Assembly: GCA_900548505.1 (NCBI GenBank)
Contig: URKI01000026.1
Coordinates: 1-32,394, forward strand
DNA: 32,394 nucleotides
DNA from: an uncultured Oscillibacter sp.
GTDB lineage: Bacteria; Bacillota; Clostridia; Oscillospirales; Oscillospiraceae
Direction of reading: 5' to 3'
In this document: piece by piece, positions 8,003 through 13,820 of the stretch
How the letters are laid out: each line of letters opens with the position of its first letter
Position numbering within the stretch: the stretch's first letter is position 1
Program-made: the position numbers and the translations under genes
Notes under the pieces: generated by a model
Seen by the model: the letters and a program-made list of their open reading frames with translations, nothing else
What the model was told of the DNA's origin: nothing
Database searches by the model: none

Positions 8003-9208
8003 TCAGCCTTCCAGCAGCTGCCCCAGCATGGCGTCGCACATGATGAGCGCACGGGGCAGATGGAAGGGACCTTTGAACGTGGAGCCCTTGGTGGAGGGCT
8101 GGGTGGGCAGGCCGTCCCGGCGCAGGTAGCCGTACCACTCGCCGTACTCGGGGTCGGCAAAGTGGGCCTTGCAGTACTCCAGGGTCTTGTCGAACCAGTC
8201 CAGATATTCCTTCCGGCCGGTATCCCGGTAGAGCATGAGGGAGGAGATCATGATCTCGTTGTGGGGCCACCAGAGCTTCATGTCGTGCTCGTAGGCCTCG
8301 GGGGGCTTTTTCAGGCAGTCGGTAAAGTAGAGCAGTCCGCCGTACTCGTTGTCCCAGCCGGCCTCGATGGCCCAGTCGAAGATCTGGGCGGCCTTTTCCA
8401 CCAGTTCCTTGTCCCCGGTGCGCTTGGCGTGCTCCAGCAGGAACCACACGCCCTCGATGTCGTGTCCGGGGTTGACCGTGCGGCCCTCGGTGTAGTAGAG
8501 ACGGGGCGTGCCGTCCTCGGCCACGTTCTCCAGCACGCACTTGAGGTCGGGCTTGACGTGGTACTTGAAGATCTCATCCACGCACTGGGCGGCCCGCTCC
8601 TCATAGAGCGCCTTGCGCTCCGGGTCTACCCGCAGCAGCACGCTGGTGACGTTGAGGATGATCATGGGGATGCCGAAGGCACGGCCCGTGCGGGTCTCGG
8701 GGATGGTCTTGGGGCCCAGTCCGGTGGGATCGGGCATGCCGTGGGCCAGATCCCAGTACAGGTCGTAGGCGCGGCGGGCCCGGTCCAGATGCTCCCGCTC
8801 ACCGGTCACGCCGTAGTACTCGCCGTTGGCCATGGCATAAAAGGCCTCGGAGAAATAATACCGGCGCTGGCGCAGGGAACGGCCGTCCTCTGTGACAGTG
8901 AAATACATGCGGCCGCCGGCATCATGGTTGATGCAGTGCTCCTCCAAAAAGTCCAGGCAGCTCTTGGAGGCCTCCAGCCACTCCGGACGGCTGCCGTACA
9001 TGTGGCAGAGATAGGCGAAGATCCAGCCGCAGCGGCCCTGCATCCAAACGCTTTTATCCGTGGAGTAGATCTCGCCCTTGCGGTCCAGGCAGGTGTATAC
9101 ACCGCCGTGCTTGTGATCCATTCCGTTTTTCAGCCAGAATTCCGTGCAGATCTGCAGCTGCTGCTGCACCCAGTCCCGGTAGGCCTGCAATCTTGCTGTG
9201 TCCTTCAT
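8003..9208 (-). CDS. N-acylglucosamine 2-epimerase (RENBP/AGE type)
   Basis: Enzyme of 401 aa with an (alpha/alpha)6-barrel fold, expected to interconvert free ManNAc and GlcNAc. Identity rests on stretches shared with animal RENBP/AGE: GGVYTCLDRKGEIY, VWMQGR, YYFSEAFYAMA, VENPGH-like VNPGHDIEGVWFLLEHAKRTGD, DNEYGGLLYF, MKLWWPHNEIMISSLM, DPEYGEWYGYL and KGPFHLPRALIMC. The two catalytic His known in this family correspond to those in NPGH and in GPFH. Cellobiose 2-epimerases share the fold but differ in these stretches. With the lyase and the divergent kinase it suggests a GlcNAc route for sialic acid, like that of Bacteroides fragilis. It has its own promoter (9241-9269); the start ATG follows AAAGGAAGG. 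Confidence 0.92.
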   Translation of the reverse strand: MKDTARLQAYRDWVQQQLQICTEFWLKNGMDHKHGGVYTCLDRKGEIYSTDKSVWMQGRCGWIFAYLCHMYGSRPEWLEASKSCLDFLEEHCINHDAGGRMYFTVTEDGRSLRQRRYYFSEAFYAMANGEYYGVTGEREHLDRARRAYDLYWDLAHGMPDPTGLGPKTIPETRTGRAFGIPMIILNVTSVLLRVDPERKALYEERAAQCVDEIFKYHVKPDLKCVLENVAEDGTPRLYYTEGRTVNPGHDIEGVWFLLEHAKRTGDKELVEKAAQIFDWAIEAGWDNEYGGLLYFTDCLKKPPEAYEHDMKLWWPHNEIMISSLMLYRDTGRKEYLDWFDKTLEYCKAHFADPEYGEWYGYLRRDGLPTQPSTKGSTFKGPFHLPRALIMCDAMLGQLLEG

Positions 9209-9240
9209 ACTTGGGCACCTTCCTTTCCTTTGATGGTTCC

Positions 9241-9269
9241 ATCATATTTCCTTTTGTGCAACCCGTCAA
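9241..9269 (-). promoter_or_regulatory. Sigma-A promoter of epimerase-rpiR
   Basis: Minus strand TTGACG (9264-9269), 17-nt spacer, TATGAT (9241-9246), giving a start near 9234, about 25 nt ahead of the epimerase ATG. Confidence 0.78.
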
Positions 9270-9278
9270 GAAAAACAG

Positions 9279-9292
9279 GAAAAATTTTTTCA
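9279..9292 (-). promoter_or_regulatory. Third copy of the TGAAAAAATTTT motif
   Basis: Read on the minus strand, TGAAAAAATTTTTC. It sits between the -35 boxes of the two divergent promoters (9264-9269 and 9298-9303) and could serve both genes. It shares 12 of 12 core bases with the copies at 7046 and 7074. Confidence 0.5.
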
Positions 9293-9297
9293 AATAC

Positions 9298-9325
9298 TTG
9301 ACAAAATGAAAAAAACTGTTAGCCT
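9298..9325 (+). promoter_or_regulatory. Likely promoter of the ROK-like kinase gene
   Basis: A consensus TTGACA (9298-9303) with a poor -10 (TAGCCT, 9320-9325, 16-nt spacer). The weak -10 suggests low basal output or need of an activator. A leader of about 75 nt follows with a small CAGCC/GGCTG hairpin. Confidence 0.45.
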
Positions 9326-9404
9326 AGATTTGAATCCAGATGTTCCCAGCCGCCGCAAGGCTGGTTCCGCACCGATTTGTATCTATATAAGGAGGATCTT
9401 TGTC

Positions 9405-10787
9405 ATGAAGCATCTTGGCATTGACGTGACCGTCAAGCATCTTCCCCCTCTGGACCCGGCATTCATTCCCCTGGGCCGCTTTTATGAGGCCTTTTTGCGG
9501 GATGCCCAGGAGCCCTTTGACGTGGCGGTGGAGCGCAGCGGCGGCCAGATGGCTGTGTACCGCACCCGCGTCCATGGTACGGAGGAACTGCGTGAGGCGG
9601 ATATTTACTATATCGACCGGATCATCAAGACCCTGCTTTGGATGAAGGGCGGCTTCCGGGTGTATCTGGCCGGCAACGAGGCCGTGTGCCGTGCGATGGA
9701 AGAGCACTATTCCGCCTCCGGCTCCCGGGCTTTTGACTTTGACTATATGGGCAATGTGTACGAGCATCCCTTTGAAGTGGTGCGGGTGGACGCGGTGCTG
9801 GAGGAGAAGAGCGTTTCCCAGGCCATCGGCCGCCACCTGGACGGCTGCCGCATCGGCTTTGACGCCGGCGGCTCCGACCGGAAGGTGTCCGCCGTTATCG
9901 ACGGAGAGAGCGTATACAGCGAAGAGGTGGTCTGGTTCCCCAAGATCAACTCCGACCCGGACTACCACTATGAGGGCATCGTCTCCGCCCTCAAGTCCGC
10001 CGCGGCCCATATGCCCCGGGTGGACGCCGTGGGCGTCAGCTCCGCCGGTATTTATATCGATAACCGCACCATGAGCGCCTCCCTCTTTTTGAAGGTGCCC
10101 AAGGAGCAGTATGACGCCAAGGTGAAGGATATCTACATCCGCGCCATCACCGATACCTTCGGGGACGTGCCCTACGCCGTGGTCAACGACGGCGACGTGT
10201 CCGCCCTGGCCGGCGCCATGAGCCTGGAGGACAACAACGTGCTGGGCATCGCCATGGGCACCAGCGAGGCCGTGGGCTATGTGGATGAAGAGGGCAAGGT
10301 CACCGGCTGGCTCAACGAGCTGGCGTTCGTGCCTGTGGACGCTGCCCCCACCGCCATGGTGGACGAGTGGAGCGGTGACATCGGCTGCGGCGTGAAGTAC
10401 TTCTCCCAGGACTCCGTCATCAAGCTGGCGCCTGCCGCCGGCATTGACCTGGACGAGAGCCTCTCCCCGGCGGAGAAGCTGAAGGTGGTCCAGGGGCTCA
10501 TGGAACAGGACGACCCCCGCGCTGCCGGTATCTACGAGAGCATCGGCGTGTACCTGGCCCATACCCTGGCGCTGTACCACCACCTGTACGGCTACCGTCA
10601 TGTGCTGCTGCTGGGCCGGGTCATGAGCGGCAAGGGCGGCGATCTGCTGCTGGATACCTGCCGCAAGGTCCTCTCCGATGAGTACCCGGCGGTGAATGAG
10701 CAGGTGCACCTGGCATTGCCCGATGAGAAGTTCCGCCGGGTGGGCCAGTCCGTGGCTGCCGCCAGCCTGCCGGAGCTGCGGAAATAA
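9405..10787 (+). CDS. Divergent ROK-like sugar kinase with extra N-terminal region
   Basis: Predicted 460-aa kinase of the ASKHA/ROK group. The first 140 or so residues (FIPLGRFYEAFLRDAQ, ADIYYIDRIIKTLLWMKGGFRVYLAGN) are not part of the usual 300-aa ROK fold. The kinase part starts at RIGFDAGGSDRKVSAVIDGE (phosphate loop 1), has VVNDGDVSALAGA with the expected catalytic Asp of the ND motif, and a second phosphate loop LGIAMGTSEAVGYV. The Cys-rich zinc motif (CxCGxxGC) of classical ROK kinases is missing; only DIGCGVKYF stands there. ATG 9405 follows GGAGG (9391-9395); the upstream reading from 9306 would overlap the promoter. Divergent to the epimerase, it is the only kinase in the locus and so the best candidate for phosphorylating GlcNAc (or ManNAc). 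Substrate is inferred. Confidence 0.72.
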   Translation: MKHLGIDVTVKHLPPLDPAFIPLGRFYEAFLRDAQEPFDVAVERSGGQMAVYRTRVHGTEELREADIYYIDRIIKTLLWMKGGFRVYLAGNEAVCRAMEEHYSASGSRAFDFDYMGNVYEHPFEVVRVDAVLEEKSVSQAIGRHLDGCRIGFDAGGSDRKVSAVIDGESVYSEEVVWFPKINSDPDYHYEGIVSALKSAAAHMPRVDAVGVSSAGIYIDNRTMSASLFLKVPKEQYDAKVKDIYIRAITDTFGDVPYAVVNDGDVSALAGAMSLEDNNVLGIAMGTSEAVGYVDEEGKVTGWLNELAFVPVDAAPTAMVDEWSGDIGCGVKYFSQDSVIKLAPAAGIDLDESLSPAEKLKVVQGLMEQDDPRAAGIYESIGVYLAHTLALYHHLYGYRHVLLLGRVMSGKGGDLLLDTCRKVLSDEYPAVNEQVHLALPDEKFRRVGQSVAAASLPELRK

Positions 10788-10818
10788 AGTTGCTTGATTC
10801 GTGTGTGTGATGATAAAA

Positions 10819-10859
10819 ATTCCGCCGGAGGGCATTTCCCTCCGGCGGAATCATTTTTT
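10819..10859. terminator. Bidirectional intrinsic terminator
   Basis: Perfect 14-bp stem (10819-10832 with 10838-10851), CATTT loop, and T6 at 10854-10859 on the plus strand. The minus strand also carries a T-run after the stem. It serves the convergent kinase and DUF624 genes. Confidence 0.9.
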
Positions 10860-11515
10860 CAGCGCAGGTACCAGGGGGTGTCCTCCCCCTCAGCGGCCTG
10901 GGGCGTATAACGGCGCAGCACCGGCTCTAATAAAAAGGATACCGCCAGGGCGCTCAGAGCGGGCGTCAGCAGTACGGAGCCGTAAAACCAGGTTTGGAGC
11001 GTCAGCACCACCAGCGCGGCGTTGAGGATGCCTGCCCCTGCCGCTGCGGGCAGATGACGCACCGTCAGACGCAGGGCGTTTGCCAAAAGGCCCCCGGCAG
11101 TGCAGGTGAAGCGGGAGAGCAGGGGAAAGGTCAGCGTGTACATGGCCGCAGGCAGCAGCAAAAACACCAGAAAGGCCCACCGGGCCACGTTCCAGGCGGT
11201 GGAGCCGGTGGCGGCGGCCATGGTCAGAAAGACGAACAGCGCATCCAGGGCCACCGCTATGATCAGCAGGATCACCGTGGCGCCGATGCCCGGCCGCAGG
11301 TTTTCACGGAAGGACGCCCAGAAGCTGCGGTAGGGACTGCCCTCACCGCGGCGCAGGCACTTGACGGAGCTATAGTAAAGGGCGGCGGCTGCGGGACCCA
11401 GCGTCACCACCGGCAGCGAGGCCAGCAGGAAAAAGAAGCTGAGGACCACAAGATCCAAAAACCGTCCCGTCAGGCGGAAGAGGGGATTGGAGCCGCTGAA
11501 AAATCCGTTGGACAT
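10859..11515 (-). CDS. DUF624 (YesL-like) integral membrane protein
   Basis: A 218-aa membrane protein. It opens MSNGFFSGSNPLFRLTGRFLDLVVLSFFFLLASLPVVTLG in short blocks typical of DUF624: an N-terminal GFF..NPLFR, a first helix, then SLPVVTLGPAAAALYYSS and a KCLRRGEG..SFWASFREN loop. About five hydrophobic segments follow. The family is common beside sugar ABC transporters in Firmicutes; its biochemical role is not known. I place the start at 11513-11515 behind GGGAGG; an in-frame ATG at 11539 is upstream of that site. Its promoter may be TTTATT-17-TATACT at 11573-11601. The stop codon (10859-10861) adjoins the shared terminator. Confidence 0.82.
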   Translation of the reverse strand: MSNGFFSGSNPLFRLTGRFLDLVVLSFFFLLASLPVVTLGPAAAALYYSSVKCLRRGEGSPYRSFWASFRENLRPGIGATVILLIIAVALDALFVFLTMAAATGSTAWNVARWAFLVFLLLPAAMYTLTFPLLSRFTCTAGGLLANALRLTVRHLPAAAGAGILNAALVVLTLQTWFYGSVLLTPALSALAVSFLLEPVLRRYTPQAAEGEDTPWYLR

Positions 11516-11572
11516 GATGACCCTCCCGGTCAAAAACATGGATTTCCCGGCTGCGGCCGGGTGAATATTTTC

Positions 11573-11601
11573 AGTATACCATGGAGCAGTTTGTGAATAA
11601 A
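11573..11601 (-). promoter_or_regulatory. Possible promoter of the DUF624 gene
   Basis: Minus strand TTTATT (11596-11601), 17-nt spacer, TATACT (11573-11578). The -35 is poor. A CCCGGC/GCCGGG hairpin lies between it and the gene (about 11546-11561). Confidence 0.4.
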
Positions 11602-11644
11602 CCCTTAATTTTGTAATTTTTTGTTACTTTTTCCGCTGGGAAGC

Positions 11645-11673
11645 TTTACAAGCGGGGAAAAAATCTTTATAAT
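11645..11673 (+). promoter_or_regulatory. Promoter of the oligopeptide-binding lipoprotein gene
   Basis: TTTACA (11645-11650), 17-nt spacer, perfect TATAAT (11668-11673), about 80 bp upstream of the start codon. Confidence 0.78.
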
Positions 11674-11757
11674 CATTCCGTTACGTAAACCTGGGGTCGC
11701 TGCGGCGGCACCTGGTTCTTTCATATGATACACATTTATATTATAAGGAGAAAATCC

Positions 11758-13437
11758 ATGAGATGTTGGAAGCGATGGAGCGCCGCACTGCTGGCGCTGA
11801 CGCTGTGTATGGGACTACTGTCCGGCTGTTCCCAGGAGGAGGCGCGCCCCGGCCTTTCGGTTTGCGTAGGGGCGGACGTGGAGACGCTGGACCCCATCTA
11901 CGCCACTGCGGAGGGGGACCAGACCATTCTGGTGCATCTGTATGAAAACCTCATGCGGGTGACGCTGGACACCTCCGGCGGCACCACCGTCACCGGCGGC
12001 ATGGCCAAGAGCTATACCCAGGAGCGCAATGCGGACGGCACGGTGACCTGGACGTTCCGGCTGCGCAGCGCCAAGTGGTCGGACGGGCAGGCTGTGACGG
12101 CCAATGACTTCGTGTATGCCTGGCGGCGGCTGGCGGACCCGGCCAGCGGCTCCCCCTATGCCTCCATTTTGTCGGTGGTGGCAGGCTATGAGCAGGTGGT
12201 TGAGACGGGCGACACGTCGCTGCTGCAGGTCAGCGCCAAAAACGACAGCACGCTGGAAGTGGTGCTCAACGGCAATTACGACTGGTTTTTGACGGAGGTC
12301 TGCACCTCACCCGCTACGCTGCCCCTGCGCCAGGACGTGGTGACCACCCTGCGGGACGCGGCGGTGGAGCGCAACCGGGCTGCGGCGGAGGAGACCGGCC
12401 AGGAGGGGACGGAGCGCTGGTGGTCCGATCCGGCGGCCCTGGTGACCAATGGCGCCTATGTACCGGGCACCTATACGCAGGGGGAGAGCTTCACGCTGAC
12501 GGAGAATACCCGGTATTACGGCAGCATCACCGGACCTGGAGAGCTGAATTTCTACTTTGCCGATACGGCGGAGGAGGCGTCGGAACTCTATCGGAATGAG
12601 ACCGTGGATCTGGTGTGGCCGCTGACGGACGAGGAGATCGAGCGTCAGGCTGAGGTGACGCCTTTGACGGAGCTTGGCACCTACACGGTGCTCTTCAACT
12701 GCAACCAGGCTGTGTTTGCCGACCAGCAGGTGCGTCAGGCCATGGTGATGGCCATTGACCGCAACGGCGCGGCGGAGGCGGCGGGCATTACCGCCCGGCC
12801 GGCGGAGGGCCTGGTCCCGCCCGGCGTCCCCGGCGAGGATGGGGAGGACTTCCGCACGGACGCGGTGCTGCTGGACAACGATCCTGAGGCCTACGCCGAG
12901 CGCTGCGCCCAGGCCCGCCAGGTGCTGGAGCAGGCCGGATATGACAGCGGCAGCTACCTGGGGCAGCTGGAGTATCTCTATGTGGACACGCCGGAAAATG
13001 CTGCCGTGGCCCAGGAGCTGGCCCGGCAGTGGAGCGAGGCGCTGCGGGTGAACGTGACGCCTGTGGCGGTCAGCGGCACGGAGCTGCGCGCTGCGCTGCG
13101 CAGCGGAGACTATACCCTGGCCGGACTGGATCTCAAGGCCGTGGGCAACGATGCCGAGTGCTTTTTGAAGCAGTGGACCTCCGACCAGGGCAGCAATGTG
13201 GTGGGCTACGCCAACAGCGCCTATGATACGCTGCTTTCCATCATCGCCAAGGCAGATGACGGGACGGCCCGCATGGGCTGCCTCCACGACGCAGAGGTGC
13301 TGCTTCTGGATGACGCTGCTCTGGCGCCCCTCTATACCCGCCATACAGGCTGGGCCCTGCGGGATACGCTCACCGGCGCCTGTCGGGACGAGCGGGGCTG
13401 GTTCTGCCTGTCCGGCGTAACTGCACGTACCGCTTAA
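11758..13437 (+). CDS. Oligopeptide-binding lipoprotein (OppA-like, SBP family 5)
   Basis: Extracytoplasmic peptide-binding protein, 559 aa. The signal is MRCWKRWSAALLALTLCMGL followed by the lipobox LSGC, with the lipid-bearing Cys near residue 24. The mature protein shows family-5 features: the opening GADVETLDPIYATAEGDQTILVHLYENLMR, the DGTVTWTFRLRSAKWSDGQAVTANDFVYAWRRLADP block, and VRQAMVMAIDRNGAAEA in the second half. The start at 11758 is set by AAGGAG at 11746-11751. No permease or ATPase genes adjoin it, so it must use distant partners or act as a peptide sensor. It has its own promoter and terminator, a single-gene unit. The specific peptide cannot be read from sequence. Confidence 0.92.
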   Translation: MRCWKRWSAALLALTLCMGLLSGCSQEEARPGLSVCVGADVETLDPIYATAEGDQTILVHLYENLMRVTLDTSGGTTVTGGMAKSYTQERNADGTVTWTFRLRSAKWSDGQAVTANDFVYAWRRLADPASGSPYASILSVVAGYEQVVETGDTSLLQVSAKNDSTLEVVLNGNYDWFLTEVCTSPATLPLRQDVVTTLRDAAVERNRAAAEETGQEGTERWWSDPAALVTNGAYVPGTYTQGESFTLTENTRYYGSITGPGELNFYFADTAEEASELYRNETVDLVWPLTDEEIERQAEVTPLTELGTYTVLFNCNQAVFADQQVRQAMVMAIDRNGAAEAAGITARPAEGLVPPGVPGEDGEDFRTDAVLLDNDPEAYAERCAQARQVLEQAGYDSGSYLGQLEYLYVDTPENAAVAQELARQWSEALRVNVTPVAVSGTELRAALRSGDYTLAGLDLKAVGNDAECFLKQWTSDQGSNVVGYANSAYDTLLSIIAKADDGTARMGCLHDAEVLLLDDAALAPLYTRHTGWALRDTLTGACRDERGWFCLSGVTARTA

Positions 13438-13443
13438 GTGCGT

Positions 13444-13480
13444 AAAAAGGCCGTTTTCCTGGTGGAAAGCGGCCTTTTTT
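13444..13480 (+). terminator. Intrinsic terminator of the peptide-binding gene
   Basis: AAAAAGGCCG (13444-13453) pairs with CGGCCTTTTT (13470-13479), with further pairing of TTTTCC and GGAAAG inside. A T6 run closes it at 13475-13480. Confidence 0.88.
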
Positions 13481-13524
13481 CCAGTGTAAGGGGAATTTGA
13501 GGGGGTTACCATAATGTCGGGGGA

Positions 13525-13552
13525 GGTTTTGTTACGGCTGTGTTACAAAACC
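13525..13552. repeat. Inverted repeat upstream of the S-layer promoter
   Basis: GGTTTTGT (13525-13532) and ACAAAACC (13545-13552) form a perfect 8-bp inverted repeat with a 12-nt centre, ending 10 bp before the -35 box of the S-layer gene. It could be a regulator site or a hairpin; nothing identifies the partner. Confidence 0.5.
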
Positions 13553-13562
13553 GTCCGACCCC

Positions 13563-13591
13563 TTGCAATTCAAATTTGGATTTGCTATCAT
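13563..13591 (+). promoter_or_regulatory. Promoter of the S-layer gene
   Basis: TTGCAA (13563-13568), 17-nt spacer, TATCAT (13586-13591). It predicts a start near 13598 and thus a long leader. Confidence 0.7.
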
Positions 13592-13597
13592 GCATCA

Positions 13598-13820
13598 TGA
13601 ACAAACGAGAGATCATCCCGGCAGCCCGGCGCAGATACAGGACCGGCTAGCCACGGTATGTGTGCCGTGAAGACGGGGTATTCCCTTGAATGTTCAACTT
13701 CAATGCCGGAGGTTCCCTGAAAGCGGCTGAAAAGACGCCCGAAGCGGTCAGCATGCGGCGGACGACGGATCGGTCGACAGATGGAAAAACCGAAGGTAAA
13801 TTCAAAAGGAGGAAAACCCC
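13598..13820 (+). ncRNA. Long 5' leader of the S-layer mRNA, probably structured, class unknown
   Basis: About 220 nt between the predicted transcription start and the ATG, with no ORF I can support. Short stems are visible: CACGG/CCGTG (13652-13656, 13665-13669), TTGAA/TTCAA (13686-13697), GCCG/CGGC (13705-13708, 13724-13727) and GCTGA/TCAGC (13726-13730, 13748-13752). The last two share two bases and so would be alternatives. The final 15 nt carry a strong AAAGGAGG ribosome-binding site. No T-run terminator is evident, so any control would act on translation or mRNA stability. I could not fit it to a riboswitch class I know; fragments loosely recall c-di-AMP and lysine riboswitch cores but the full patterns are not met. 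Long stable leaders are common for S-layer messages. Confidence 0.4.

Noticed and set aside
13660..13760. Firm call of a c-di-AMP or lysine riboswitch in the S-layer leader
   Set aside because: Only short fragments match; the paired regions and conserved loops of either class could not be laid out, so the class is left open.
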